Assembly: GCA_015501605.1 (NCBI GenBank)
Contig: JADNRZ010000004.1
Location: 868,001-932,000 of the forward strand
Origin: Panaeolus papilionaceus
Lineage: Eukaryota; Basidiomycota; Agaricomycetes; Agaricales
Direction of reading: 5' to 3'
DNA: 64,000 nucleotides
Part shown: positions 34,682 to 47,768 of the stretch, piece after piece
Layout: each line of letters starts with the position of its first letter
Numbering within the stretch: position 1 is the stretch's first letter
The notes under the pieces: generated by a model
The model's database searches: none
What the model was told of the DNA's origin: nothing
The model's input: only the letters and a program-made list of their open reading frames with translations
Program-made: the position numbers and the translations under genes

Positions 34682-37600
34682 CTACTCCAATTCGCTACTG
34701 GCAGCCTCGCTATCCGATTCATCCTCGCTAGCAGTCGTGCTTGGGGCAGCACTAGAAGATTCGCTAGCGCTGACGTCTTCACTCACGCCGCCATCATGCC
34801 CTTCCGTCGTTTCCTCTGCATCGCTTTCTGAACTCTCAGACGAGGTATCTTGCGCTGCTGCTCCCACGATTGCAGCAGGAATCGTTGCAGCAACCACAGG
34901 TGTCTTGGCCGCATCACCCTTGTCTTCGTCTTCGCTGTCCGTCTCGGTTTCAGACCCGGTCTCGGTTTCACTATCTTGTTCGTCAAACTGCTGAATCATG
35001 TGCTTGCTGATCATCCAGCATTTCTTAAAGTTGTCTGTCTCGACTCCTGCCTTGCGATCCTCGCCTTGCGTTTCTGGACGTCCGTGCCACGCCCTGATGT
35101 CATCCTCTTCCACGATATCCGCTTGATACAAAGCTGCGAGGATCTGTCCAAATAAGGACATGCGAGTCGAACTTGCACAATGCGCCTAAACAGAAGCAAC
35201 GAAAAAAAAGCACCAGAATTCAGTCTCTTCTTTCTCTGTTCATATTCACAAAACGAGACAGGCTGCGCAGTCTGTCTCCAAGGAAAGAAATCCGACTTGC
35301 CTGTAAAATGCTAATAGTCTCCACGGGATCCACGCCTCCAATCCTATTGATCAGCTCTCCCCATCTTCCAATAACACTGCCAATTTCTTTGCGCTGAGAA
35401 GCCATATCGCCTTCCACCACCGTAATTTTTTCCACAATCGCTGCAATCACTGCCTCCTTCACACGAGTCAACGGAACGTTGCTAGCCATACGAAGCGTCT
35501 TAAGTTCCACAGCCGCGTTATCCACAGAATGTCCCTCGGCGAACGCTCGTTCAAGAGACATCGTCACCTCCTTCTTGAACTCGGCATCCGCACGTAGGTT
35601 CGATACGTCCGTCAGGTCCAAAGGTGCAGAACCGTCTGACAACCCTGATAGTGATTCACCATCGTGGAAATCACCCTCGTCGGAGGAAGATTCGTCGTCG
35701 CTCGACGAAGATCCATCACCATCCGACAGAACCAGATCTCTCTCGTCACAGGCTAAGTTTTAAAAATATCAAAACCAAGCCCGTTAATAACCCACAGTCT
35801 AAACCCCAAACTATGAATTCTCACCTAACCGCATGAACAACTGGTTCTTGTAGTTCTCTGGGCCCTCTTCGTCGTCTTCTTCCTCATCCGGGGCTCCTCG
35901 AGGCCAGACGATAGCATTAGTCTCTGCACCTAGCGTCGCTTTGTCGATTGAATCTTGATCTTTTCAATATCAATCATCGGCGCAACAAGGCAATAAGATG
36001 GTAACGGTGTGAGAAGACCGACCGCTAAAACAAGCTATAAAAAACAAAAACAAAAAAAAACGCACTAGCTTCCACTTCCTCAATGTCGGAATCATCGTCT
36101 TCGTCGGCATCATTTCCTTCAGCCGTCGCTTCACCACTAACAGCAGCAGCAGCACTGGTCCTCCGTGCCGAAAGACGTTCATACGGTTCCAATTTTGCAT
36201 TGGGTCCAATGACAACGCCGTCGGCTATCAGACAGCCCTTCGGAATCCTCGAGCCATCCTTTATGTTGGCTCCTGCACCGATTATGCTGCGCTCGATAAC
36301 ACAATTAGCACCGATAGTGACATTCTCAAAGATGTACGAATTGTTGATTGTTGTCCCGGCCCCAATGTTACATTTTTGACCAATGACAGAGGCCTTGATG
36401 GTCACATTCTCGGATACCTGAGTAGAAGATCCTATCAAAGTGTTCGTCCCGATGTTCGAGGTCCTAAAGATGCGTTGTTAGATGCATTGTTTGGGATTTA
36501 GGATTACATTTGGATTCACTTGCCTAGCCAAAATAACGGTGTTGTCTTTGGCGATGTAACGGTTACCGCGGGTATGTTCGTAAATGTGACCACCAGGATG
36601 GTTGTCATCTGGGACGAGGGGGAAAGTCCACCGAGAAAGGATATCTTTGCTACAAGTGTTTTCAGCCTAAAATATAAAAGAGCATAGAAAAATATAGACC
36701 TACCTGACTGATTCGTAACTACGCGTGTCCTGCACGCGGGCAGCATAACCCTCCTTTGCAACATAGCAATGGATACTCTTCATCAGCAGATCGGATGTCA
36801 AAATTCCATGCACAAAGTCCCGTCGAATGTCCAAATAATCAAAGTTGTCTTGGAAAAGTGAAGGAACCTAACAAGGACAACATTCAGCACAAAATCCAAA
36901 TGAACACTCCATAGAAGTAGCATGTTGAAATGAAGCGATCCTCATTATGAATAAGGCAAATAGCTTACCTCTACTGAACAGACATCAATCGAGCAGTCAA
37001 TGAGATCGTTGCGGATATCAATATCTGGATGTTCTGCAAGAATTTCTCGCGGGATTTTAATGCCGTTTTTCTTGGGGTAACTCTGAACATGCTCGTAATG
37101 CAGACACTCAGACGTCTCTGAATCAAGGACAAATATTGAGGATTCCCCCTGTGCCCTAATACATGCATGGAACATGGCCAATGTCAGAATAGAGTTTAAC
37201 AAAGCATATCGCATAACCCCCTGAGCAAGCACGAGGGGGGGAAAGCGGGAAAGCAAGTAACCCACGCACCTTGTTCGATGGCTAGGCCCGCTCTCTTTGA
37301 CCACCATAGTCATAATCGCATCCTTATTCGTCTTCCTCCTCTCCTTATGCACTCGTACGACTTCATCAATCCTGATATTGCTCACTAGGTCCCCCATGAC
37401 CAGCACAAAGTCCGAGGTGACGAGCCCACGGGTGTAGATATCGCGCATAGCATCGCCAGGCGAGAACGTCTCCTTGGCTGTCATAATGGGTACGATTTTC
37501 ATTCCGGATCCTGGTTTCGACCATTTAGACTCCCTAGGTGTTAGTTGAAAGTGTGAGCGAAAGAGTTTAAATCATGGTTTAGTATGATCCACACTGCTGG

Positions 37601-38015
37601 TTCCCCTTCAACTAGTGTGCAACACTGCGTTTGGCAATGCAGTAGGGAAAATAAGAGAGGGGGGAAGACGAGGGGCGGGAACAGTCCGAGCAATATGGAA
37701 ATACTCACTTGATCGCATTTTTCACCAGTTCTGCATGAGATCGGCAGATAACAAAGACTTCTTGCACACCAGCCAACGCTAGACTTTCAAAGGTCCAGTC
37801 CAATAGTGGAGCATTGCAGATCGGTAAGAGACACTGAGGTGATGGAGTGAGTTTTGGGAGAAAAGCAGGAGGTTGCAAGATCGTACGCGAGGTTTCTGGG
37901 TTGTAAGAGGCCTAAATCGCTTGTTGAAACTGTCCGCCAGAATAACTGCTTGAAGTACCTCTTCCTCGTCGTCAATGAGTTTTTCTTTCGCTAAACCAGC
38001 ACCCTTGGCTGCCAT
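34682..38015 (-). CDS. GCD6: Translation initiation factor eIF2B subunit epsilon
   Basis: This is the catalytic subunit of the GDP-GTP exchange factor for eIF2. Ten exons (38015-37887, 37833-37709, 37533-37270, 37155-36969, 36867-36704, 36649-36524, 36463-36066, 35959-35825, 35752-35301, 35185-34682) give 827 residues. The N-terminal nucleotidyl-transferase-like domain has AVILADSFNKRFRPLTTQKP and CLLPICNAPLLDWTFESLAL. A left-handed beta-helix follows, with hexapeptide repeats such as ARTSNIGTNTLIG and ASVIGQKCNIGAGT. The catalytic C-terminal part includes TLGAETNAIVWPRG, an acidic linker, HEAT-like helices and the W2 domain with ADIVEEDDIRAW. The tail is unusually long, acidic and Ser/Glu-rich. 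Introns 6 and 9 appear to use GC donors (gcaagt), because no GT donor keeps frame. Confidence 0.95.
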
Positions 38016-38541
38016 TTTTTTACTGGAATTGAAGGAAGAAGGATGGAATGACCAATTGACGCTTGACTCACATCTTGATCATTTCCTTATTTGGTTATCC
38101 TCGACACTGGAGCCATGAACCTGAACTGAATTATTCCACAACTTCTCGCCTTCAATTCACTGACATTGGTTTACGACTTAAAAATTCACTTTCGCTGAAT
38201 TTTGTAAACAGGCAATGTATTACAAGCGAACCTAAATGATGGAAAGCACGATCCGGTGAAAAAACTACGGGTATTGGGGGAAAACCAGAACGGATCGAGT
38301 ATTAGGATATAAAGGCGAATGTGGCTAATCGTAAAAATCATAAAGAGCAAAATGGAACCTATCCTAGCGTATCATAGACGACAAACGCGAACATGGCTAA
38401 GGGGTATGAATCCACGAGCGGCGTTGAAATGTGGTATGTAAACAGGCCAAGATGGGGTGAGATGATGATAGAAGAAAAATAAGAGTGATTCGTCAAAAGT
38501 CGTATAATGAACACAGCTCGTTAAAACCTCAGCGAAACTGC
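38016..38541. promoter_or_regulatory. Promoter region of GCD6 and 3' UTR of the upstream gene
   Basis: This 526 bp stretch lies before the GCD6 start codon and after the stop of the Ala/Glu-rich gene, both genes being on the minus strand. I see no open frame or named site in it. Confidence 0.5.
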
Positions 38542-39744
38542 TTAAGCTGCAGCAGCCACAACGGGGGCAGCAGCAGGGGCAGCCTCAACAGGCTTAGCTG
38601 GCTCTTCTGACTTGGCCTCAGGAGCAGCAGCCTCGGCGCCGGACTCAGAGGCGGGGTTCTCGAGGGGGGCGACGGGGGCGGGCTCGTCAATTTTGGGAGG
38701 GTGCTCGTCAACCTTAGCAGCCTTGGCGACCTCAGGCTTGGGTTTTGACCTGAAGAGGTCACCGACGCGAGCAGACAGACGACGGCCAACCTTGGCAGCC
38801 TTAGCGACCTTCTCCTCTTTCTTCTCTTCCTTCTGTTAAACAGGAAGTTCAGGATATGAAAATAAATAAATAATAATAATTGATGACAAACCTTCTCCTC
38901 CTTGACCTCCTCGGTGGCAGGAGCCTCAGCGGGGGCAGCGGTCTCACTAAATGACAGTTGAACGACAGCGAAAAAAAAATGATAGTAGAAAAACGTACGT
39001 CTCCTTGATATCCTCAGCAGCAGGGACTTCCTCCTTAGGTGCCTCAGCAGCGGGGGCTTCGGCGGCGGGAGCCTCAGCGGGGGTCTCTTCCTTGACAGCG
39101 GGAGTCTCCTCAGTGGCAGCAGGAGCCTAAAAGGAGAACGAGAGAAAAAAAAAATTAGCCTGTCGCTTAAGTTACAAAAATAAGCGACGTACCTCGGCTT
39201 CTTCCTTCTTCTTTTCCTTCTTAGGGCTCTTGGGCGCCTTCACCTTTTTCTCGCCTTTGAAGGGAGCGAGGAGCTTTGAAAGGAAGTTGGGGCTCTTGGG
39301 CCTCTCCTCCTTCTTAGCTTCACCCTCGGCCTGAATAACAAGAAAGAGGCGCGAAAAAGAGAAAAATTTAGAATGAAAGAATTAAATAAATGTCAAGAGG
39401 CGCGACGAACAGCTTTCTCCTCCTTGGCCTCCTCAGTGGTGGCCTCAGCAGGGGCGGCAGTCTCCTCAGCAGCAGCTGCAACTGGTGCAGCGGGTTCAGC
39501 CTCAGCCTCGGGCTTAGCCTCAGCAGGGGCAACAACCTCAGCCTGGAAACGGGAAATGGTTCGTGGGGATGGTTGGTGGATTATTTATATGAAAGAGACT
39601 TACAGGAGCGGCAGCAACGGGAGTCTCTTCAACCTTGGGAGCAGCAACCTCGGCAGCAGCAGGGGCAGCGACAGTCTCCTCAACCTTGACCTCCTCAACG
39701 ACGGCAGGGGTAGTGGTGGCGGCGGCGGCTTCAGTAGCAGACAT
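38542..39744 (-). CDS. Ala/Glu/Pro-rich low-complexity protein, unidentified
   Basis: A 294-residue protein from six exons (39744-39604, 39542-39411, 39330-39193, 39126-38999, 38946-38892, 38832-38542). I do not recognise a family. Most of it is Ala, Glu, Pro, Val and Lys in imperfect repeats (EEVKVEETVAAPAAAE, EETPAEAPAAEAPAAEAPKE). Two blocks are more complex: SPNFLSKLLAPFKGEKKVKA in exon 3 and VGRRLSARVGDLFRSKPKPE in exon 6. Both mix basic and hydrophobic residues, so they may be the functional parts, for example membrane- or partner-binding helices. No signal peptide or membrane span is present. Four of the five introns are phase 0, so exons can be skipped or duplicated without frameshift. 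The strongly biased codon choice (GCC, GAG, AAG) suggests high expression. Confidence 0.75.
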
Positions 39745-40906
39745 TATTTCAAAGGTGAGCTAAGATTAGGAACTTGTTGATGAGTATATAGGAAAAGAAA
39801 GATCGAAAAAAGATTGAACATACAAATCAAAGAAAAAATAAGAGAGAGAATTTGCGTGCTACGCAGGCTATATAACCCAGATGGGCAGTTGAGAGAAATT
39901 AGGAAGGAAGGGATAGAGAGACTGTTGAATTTGGTTAACAACTCCTTTTATTTGCTTCTCAATGTTTGCTTCTTGTTTGCACGCCCTAGCCCTATTAGTA
40001 TTTGCTTCAACAGGGTCGTAGTTTTATTCCATCACATCATCCATCCCCTGTTCCTATAAATCATCCCGAAAGTTTTTGTTATTTTTTAAATTGTATTTCA
40101 TTCTTATTTTTTTTAAAATGATTTATGCAATGAATTTTATTTACTTTTAAAATATAAAAAGAATATGGATGGTCGTCAAATGAATATGGAGGTTAGTAGA
40201 ACCCCCTGAATGTAGACTGAACATGCTTATCGCTAAAAATGGAAGCATCATGATTTTTTTTTCTCAACCCACCCAACCAACAACCGAGATCACGTCACTA
40301 AGAAGCTTAAAACCAATTCCAGGCCCTCATATTTTATTATTTTATTATTTGCTTTTTTTTTTTCATTTCAAGTTCTGGGTCACCTTGGGTCACTCTGGTC
40401 TAGTAAAATTGCATTATTACTCTTTACATTCCGTGTTTTCGTTGTTGTGTCGAGTCATAGAACGGTTGGTATTACATATTGGCTCTACTTCACGTGAAGG
40501 AATTTAATTCGATGCTCACACGCCATTCTGTCGCTACCAATCATCAGACGCGATCTATCTAGCAATTAGCCCGATCACTTATGAAAACAGAAATTCAAAT
40601 AAAAGAAGGGAAAAAAAATATGTCCATACATATCCTTGCCCTAGTAGTATAACGGAGAGTTATTTGTTTTTGCGTTGTGTAAAAAAAATCAGACATTTGT
40701 TAGCGCCCATCTTGGCGAATGGTCGTACCATTTGGTGTTATATTATGTGCGTCATTGTTTTCAGAGGACAATGAACGGCATGGTTGTTACTCCAGCATGA
40801 GGCAATTGTTCTGTCCGCTATATAAAACCCCAACGTGCCCGCTCCATAATAACACCCTCCCCAGCCACCCACCCCTTATCCATATCCCCCCTTATCCTCG
40901 AGCCCG
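39745..40906. promoter_or_regulatory. Divergent intergenic region with a TATA box
   Basis: This 1.16 kb region lies between two divergent start codons. A clear TATATAAAA occurs at 40819-40827, about 80 bp before the SUR7/PalI start, followed by a C-rich pyrimidine tract, the usual core promoter layout of a well-expressed fungal gene. The middle is AT-rich with several poly-T runs. I see no gene here. Confidence 0.6.
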
Positions 40907-42150
40907 ATGGTCGCATTCCTCGTCCCTTTTCTACAATTCGTCGCTTTCTTATTACTACTGTTAGCAACTGTATCAACTCCAGTTACAAAAACTATATATC
41001 TTTTTCAGCTTGCTGCCAGTGCTTCTTCGAATTTCTTTAAAAGTGGTGTAAATGGTTCAATTAGATTCGGAGTATGGGGTTACTGTTTGTCTGCTATCCA
41101 GGTCTCGTGAGTCAAACCCACTCTTTCAATGTCAAGATAACGTTTTGAAAGGTTACCGACTGCCTTTCAAATCCATCACACCTTGTTTTCCTTGACTTCC
41201 CGAAACTAACTTGAACAACTCGACTGCAGTGTTGCTGGATTCAATCGATCCACAGATCCCAGATGTTCCCCGAAGCGACTGGGTTACACTTTCGATAGCA
41301 CTATATCCAATGCTCTGTATGTACTATTGCCCGCTTTCTCTCCTATTTTACTTACTTGATATCTCTCATGTTTATTTATCATTACCTCCTTACAATTTAC
41401 TCACCCACACACCCTCTATAGAAATATTGACAACATCGAAGACGCGATTTCCCGTACTACTACTGCCGCTCTAGTTCTCCATCCCATAGGTTCTTATTCT
41501 TATCACTCCATACTTGTTTATTCATGTACTTACTTGTCATCTTCAGCTACAGCACTGACCTTCCTAACCCTCCTTGTAACCCTCTTTACTTTATTTCACC
41601 CACGCGGATCAACCGAAACCACAGACTCCCGTTCTCGAACCATTTCCCGTATTAGACTTGTTATCAGTGCACTTGCCGCCTTCTTCACTACACTTGTCTT
41701 CCTTATCGACGTCATTCTCGTCGCTGTCGTTCGCAAGAATATCAGGAAAGTCTCCGATGAGACCCTCAGCGTCACTTACGGAAACCTCGTATGTCATCCC
41801 TTCTTGTATGAACCCTGCGCGCGACTTTGGCTCATCTCACAATCCACTCTTCGTTATTTTATTTTATTGATCCCAGGTCTGGATGGTTCTGGGTGCGACC
41901 CTCGCTTTATTGTTTTCTTTGATTGGTCCATGGACTGTCAAATCTGTTAGAAACCGTGTTCGAAGCAGGTCCGTTGTCACCTCCCAGCTCCTCTTTTGCT
42001 CCACGACAGTCACACCGGACTCCTCTCAATCCCACCTCCCAACTCTAACTCTCCCCATCCCCCTACTGACCTCTTTCTCACACTTTGCTTTTTTCCTGAA
42101 AATTCCAAACTGACGCTTATCCATATTTCAGAAAACCAGATACATACTGA
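40907..42150 (+). CDS. SUR7/PalI family membrane protein
   Basis: A 235-residue four-span membrane protein from exons 40907-41106, 41230-41316, 41422-41489, 41547-41788, 41877-41968 and 42132-42150. SUR7/PalI proteins sit at the plasma membrane in eisosomes or act in ambient-pH sensing (PalI/Rim9). The first span is FLVPFLQFVAFLLLLLATVS. The extracellular loop has RFGVWGYCLSAI and a second Cys in NRSTDPRCSPKRLGY, the family's paired-cysteine pattern. Spans two to four are ATALTFLTLLVTLFTLFH, ISALAAFFTTLVFLIDVIL and MVLGATLALLFSLIGPW. The cytosolic tail is very short and ends RKPDTY, which differs from Rim9 proteins with long tails. SUR7 against PalI cannot be decided from this. Confidence 0.88.
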
Positions 42151-44107
42151 GAACATCGGACCGTATTTAGGGCCCATTTCACGGAACCGCATTATGACGC
42201 TCCCCGTTCTTTTTCTAGCGCGACTTCAAGCACCGCACTATTCACTTTATTTTTGACAATTGGACATTTGTATCCCAAGCACAACGACTTTTTCACGGAC
42301 ACTTCAAGACATCTAGTTGCATTCGTATATTGCAACACACGGACAGCTTTGTTGCATCTTAGAACTCATGTTGTTATCATACCCTCCCTGTCTCTAATTC
42401 ACTCTCTGTATCATACCTATTGGCCCTCACGGCTCTGTACATCGTACTTCAAGTATTTTTCTCCGACAATGGTGTTTGAACCCTGGCTGTATTCGCCCAT
42501 TGAAGCATCTCACGCACCCCACCTTCATGTGAGGATGTAGATCACCTTTCGGACTTTCCCAGTTCCAATGCCGTCGAAAGAACAACAACCGATCATATAC
42601 ATAACCGTTATGAGTTATAGCGGTGTTTTTCTTTCTATCTCGGCAGTACGTAACCCACAAGAAATCACGGCAAATATAATATCCTTTATTCTTTTTCAGT
42701 CCATAGCTCCCTGAAATTGTATTGCATGCTCTAAGCTCGAAAGGCAAGGAACCTCGTTTAGGATCCTCTACCTGAGATACACATCTAGCTATCTACATAA
42801 TTATATACTTACCAAGCCGTTCCTTCGCTCCATGGCCACCGGAACTCGCATTTCGTCCCAGGCTACCCACCATAAATGAGTAAATATGCAACAGAAACAA
42901 AGTCATATGTATGCAGTCCAGAATGGTCCGGCAGTCGAATGACCCCTCGACAGCACATATGATGCGTGATCGAATGCAACGACCCCTTCATTCGCCATTT
43001 CGAGTACATACTGGCGAGCGACGGGTAGCTGCCTCTCAAGCGCCTTTACTCCATCCTGCTTCCTTCCTCTGTGGTCCTGCAAGTGTCGGTGACATTCCTC
43101 CGACCAGAGACACCGCCGCACGACATGTATCTGAATCATTATGAATGATAACACCCTACGTTGTATGATACAGGATTTCAAAAAAACGCGCTCTTCAGGC
43201 CCTGAACGGGTTCAAAGGCAACTTCGAGGGATATCAGTCAAGATTCAATTCGAATCAGTCGAGGTTCGGGATGCCAAACTCTGCCATTATTCTTGTCGTT
43301 TTCTTGAACGCGTCCCCAATTACATCAACCATCGGAGATCTGAAGGTAGCGAGTTTTGTTGGTCAATAAGTATAGGCATAGCAGTGTAGATAAGTAATAG
43401 GTCTCGCTTCGAGTGGCTCGAGCTAGCACCGCGTGTATCGCGATCGCAGAACGTGAACATAATAGATGCGAAGAAGACATTGCTTCACAAATCCGTGATT
43501 CAGAATGACACGTAGTGGACCTGCGTTAAAGTCTTGAAGAAGTTACCTTGACATATGAAGCACGGTGGACGATCCTCGCCAGTGTCTGACAAGCTATCAT
43601 AATGCCGTGACACACCGGGCTTCTCTCCGTTTCGATTTGTTTCTGTCCTTGGGTGTGGTAGCGAGTACCTTCTCTGAGGACACATTATCATGTGCCTCTT
43701 GTCTTCATTATGCGTCACGATGCTTCTTTCTCGTCGGCGGAAAGGACCAAGTAGGTTGTGCATGCGGTGCATGTCATTGCTCGAACAGTGGCCGAACATA
43801 ATTATAACTTGAAGTAGACAGATTCGGACGACACCCACTTATCGCATTGAATTCTATAATTGGATCGAAACTAAACAGTCGTCTGGCTAACTCGGAGGTC
43901 CAGCCTTCTCACCAAACGACACAGGGACGATGCACTGCACCAATTCAAACACAAATGAAGTCCTTGCCATTCAATCATCTCAAGTCATACATCATGATAC
44001 ATAGCAAGGAAACCCAGAATAGTATATGGGATGCGTAGCTTCCAAATACAACACCACTATCTACAGATCCATCATTTTGACATATTAAGAGTATTACGAC
44101 ATCACTC
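42151..44107. other. Gene-poor region of 2 kb
   Basis: This lies between the stop of the SUR7/PalI gene and the stop of NOP2, which converge. Only short frames exist. One minus-strand frame (43181-42903) includes ALERQLPVARQYVLEMANEG and looks somewhat protein-like, but it has no start context or partner exon that I can defend. No RNA gene or repeat was recognised. Confidence 0.5.
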
Positions 44108-46632
44108 TTAGGCTTTAGCTTCCATAGGCTTGGTACGAGGAGGTGGTCGTAAGCCTTTCGCTTTCATACGTTTCCGTTTGGCCTCTGCAAAAGTAACACG
44201 GAGGTAATAAGCACACCATACGTAAGGGGAATAACAGGGGTGACGCCCCAAAAGAGCACTTACCCTCAAGATAAGGACGGTCTTCATCTTCATTGAACCC
44301 AACACGGGCAGTCTCCCCATTTTGCATAAACTCCTCGTCTACCTCGATGGGCTCGTCCACTTCCTCCTTAGCAGACGCAGCAATGGCAGCCTTAGACCGC
44401 TTTTCGACCTTGAACTTGGCAACGAAGAAGCCGTCCATGTTATGCACATGGGGGTAGAACCTACGAGTCAGCTTGACGCTGGGGTTGAAGTTCTTGCCGC
44501 GGTAGCTCGTGAACCCTTCACGTCCAAACGCGAGACCAGTGTCAACGAGTTTCACGTTCGGGCGCTTCTTGAGGGCGTAGTCGACAACAGCTTCGTTCTC
44601 GTCAACTGTCACTGAGCATGTAGAATAGACAAGATAACCCCCAGATTTAGACTCTGGAGTAATACTGTCGATCGCACACAAAATCAATTGTTTTTGCAAA
44701 TGCGAAAGCAATGTGAAGTCACGTTCCGACTAAAAGGAAGAATCAACGGATAGACGATGAGGCACCAGGGCGGAAAGGAAATAGAAAAGGGGTAGCGACG
44801 CGTCAACATTCATTCATTTCAAATGCCCCGATTTCCCTTGCGGTAGTCGGGAATTGCATATAGGAGAGGACCAAAAGAAAAAAACTCACTTTGTTTATCT
44901 TCACGCTGGGATCTTTGCTAATAACACCCGTGCCACTGCATGGCGCGTCAAGCAATACCCGATCAAAGCCTCCCATAACCTTGGGGAATTCTCGACCGTC
45001 GTATGAACAGACCACGACATTTCGACATCCCAGTCGATGCACATTAGCAGTCAAACTTTTGGTACGAGCCTTGTTCAACTCGTTGGCGAATATAATACCA
45101 GTGTTCTGCATGAGAGCAGCCATGTGTGTCGTTTTCCCTCCTGGAGCAGACGCCATGTCCAGAACGCGTTCATTAGGTTGTGGTGCAAGGGCAATGACGG
45201 GTAAGAATGAAGAAGCTGCTTGAAGCATGTAATGTCCGGCTAGGTATTCTGGAGTCGCACCAATAGGAACGCTACTTTCGAAGACCTGCAAACCAACGTT
45301 CGTCCATTTGCCTATTGGTTCGAGATTGACACCTCTGTTGACAAGAACCTGGGCAAGATCACGTCTCCTGGTGCGCAGAGTATTTGTTCGGATGGTTACA
45401 GGCCTTGAGACTTCATTAGCCTCAAAAAACTCAATAGCCTATATGAGCGGGTATTAGTCTGATAAGGCGATTGATCAAACCCAATATAGTTTTGCTCACT
45501 TCAGTTACAGAGAATAGCTGGAAAAGTTTTTCAGCCAAAAATACGTTATAACCATAATAACTGGCAATATCCGCCACAACTTGTGCGACGTACTCCGTTC
45601 TTGAACTGTGAATTTGGGGTGCATAGTTAGCGGAAGAAGCAAAAGGCTTAATAAATTTGACGTACCGGCCCTTCTCTGCTCGTTTCGAGAATTTTGAAAG
45701 CACACGAACACACTCCCTCATACGCCGTTGAACAGTGTGAACATCGGGCCCACCATTGGTCGTTTCCTCTTCTCTTTCTGCGGCGGTAGGAAGATGGAAC
45801 ACGTCGGTATCCATATCGTTTTCTTCAACTTCGTCGTCCATATCGTCGTCGTCTTCGAGTTCAGCTACCTCCCTCGCCTGAGCCTCGGCGATATCCAACT
45901 CTTCCTCTTCAGCTTGGAGAGCCTCCAATTTTCTTGAACGTGTAGCCATGTTGGCCATAGTAACACGATCACTGGCTTCGTCCTCATCCTCGTCGCTGGA
46001 GGAGGCATCTGAACCTGTCGGGATGATTTTTTGGGGCCGTTCGGCTTGCTTGGACCTTTTGTTTTTGGATGTTACAGGAGCCGATGGTTCCTCTTCGTCG
46101 TCAGATCCAAAGTCGAATTCCTGTGCGGGACCTCGAAGTGGTTCGTCACTGTTGGAAAAGAGTAAATGGATTGAAGCCTTAGAAGGAGAATGTAGAACGC
46201 ACTCCTCATCCATGTCAATGTCGAATTCATCGAGGTCACCCTCAAAGGCAGCCTCTTCATTATCACTGTCGTTAAATAGTAGGCTTTTCAGAGCATAAGC
46301 ACCACAAACACTGGTCGATAGAAACAGTTTGCTCACTTGGGATTCGTCTGCATTTCCTCATCATCTTCGACGTCTTCCCAGCCCTCTGAGTCATCGTCCG
46401 AAGGGAGTTCGCCTTTCTTAAACTTTCCTTTGCCTTTCACAGGCTTGCCTGCTGCTTTCTTTGTGTCCTTGCCCTTCGCATTAGAATCCTTAATCTTTTT
46501 AGCAGGACGAGCAGCGGGCTTTTCGTCGTCGATATCGTTAGATTCGGCCTTGCGTTTACCGAGTTTTTTGAACGACTCTTTTGGCTCAATAGGTACTGGT
46601 GCTGCTTGCTTGTTCTTTGCGCGGCGACCCAT
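44108..46632 (-). CDS. NOP2: rRNA (cytosine-5) methyltransferase Nop2
   Basis: Nop2 methylates a cytosine in 25S rRNA and is needed for 60S ribosome assembly in the nucleolus. Seven exons (46632-46337, 46283-46203, 46148-45666, 45605-45500, 45438-44890, 44729-44264, 44184-44108) give 685 residues. The N-terminus is Lys-rich then acidic, as expected of the nucleolar extension. The catalytic part has [20 protein letters not shown] and the SAM site [34 protein letters not shown] carries the motif IV Pro-Cys, and [19 protein letters not shown] carries the motif VI catalytic Cys. [16 protein letters not shown] is the family C-terminal signature. The end is a short basic tail ([17 protein letters not shown]). 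All catalytic residues are intact. Confidence 0.96.
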
Positions 46633-46924
46633 GATTTTTGGGGAGAGGGTGGGAGGTTAAATGAGCTATAAGTTTAATTGATCGAACACCTTCAGACTTC
46701 AAAAAAATCTTGTCGCTCACAATCAGTCGTTCACGTGCGTTTGCAAAGTTTCAAGGGTGGTGACAAACATTGATGAACCAAGGCCGATTATTTCAAGGGA
46801 CTCTCAATGTTCATTCAGGATCACCATGCTGAACTGAACGAATGGATGACGAGAAATAAAATTCTTCAAATGAACAATGTAAACTGATTTTACCATTGGA
46901 TAGATGATATAGATTTAAACACGT

Positions 46925-47768
46925 TTAACCAATCCTCAAACCCAAAACGAAGCCCGATAGGAATGACGCCCTAGGTTGGAAGTCTGCGGTCAGGAAATCT
47001 ACAAGCCACCTCCATAACGACACAACTGTTGGCGCTTTCTTGCTACCTGTAGCATCTGTTGTATAGAACAGGTTCTCGAATCGTGAACCAACAGCTTTCC
47101 AGTCAACCCGGACAAAGTTTTGTGCGCGTAGATACTGCAGGAAGATGGGTCAATATTGCGAGTAACAACATAAACAACTCGGATCTCAACCATAGAGACG
47201 AACTAACCTGTAGAAGCACAAATATGCCGCCCATGAACCAAGCAGCCATCTTCGCGCCTTTCTTCACGAAAATTCCTGCACAAATCCCCGCAACAGTCCC
47301 GAATCCGAGCTCGTACAACGAAACTGATGATGCAGGCAAAGGAGGGAGCCCCCGTTAGATGGAGAAGCCGAAGGGCTAATGGGTGTGGCAGGGGGAGCTA
47401 GGTATGCGCCCGGATGATGAGGTTTCATCTATGTCATCTATGTCATTTCATTTGTGCTCACCAGTATCACAATAAACGGGGTTCGACTTGGCGAGTACTG
47501 TGAGGCCAAGGCCTACGCTAGAAAGGCCAGCGATGACAGCTCCTTTAGCCCAAGACGACGACTGAACCGTTGGTTTGAAGCTTGATTTAGAAATAGTTGC
47601 CATGTTCCGCACCGCGGAGAAGGGACTCAAACCATGGCTAGCAGGTTGGAACCGGGGAAGGCTTGACCTTAGGGTCGCGCCCCACATGGGATTGGTCGTA
47701 AAAGACCTGGCTACGACAGTTTGCCTAAACGCATTCTGAGCTAACATCGAGGGGAGGGAGAAAGCCAT
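46925..47768 (-). CDS. FUN14 family mitochondrial membrane protein
   Basis: A 210-residue protein from exons 47768-47462, 47323-47208 and 47134-46925. The N-terminus (MAFSLPSMLAQNAFRQTVVA) is basic and without acidic residues, like a mitochondrial presequence. A hydrophobic segment (GAVIAGLSSVGLGLTVLA) follows. The FUN14 core is SLYELGFGTVAGICAGIFVK, with KGAKMAAWFMGGIFVLLQ and NFVRVDWKAVGSRFENLF, then a last hydrophobic segment ending FVLGLRIG. FUN14/FUNDC proteins sit in the outer mitochondrial membrane; the animal ones act in mitophagy, but no LC3-binding motif is evident here. I chose ATG 47768. The acceptor at 47324 was used because every other one breaks frame, even though the first intron contains a proline-rich reading frame. 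Confidence 0.88.

Noticed and set aside
42903..43181. 92-codon minus-strand frame with ALERQLPVARQYVLEMANEG
   Set aside because: It is short, without a supported start, splice partners or recognisable family. It is mentioned only in the description of the gap.
47325..47410. Proline/serine-rich frame within FUN14 intron 1
   Set aside because: It looks protein-like, but joining it to the next exon puts the FUN14 core out of frame, and the third frame has a stop. It was treated as intron.
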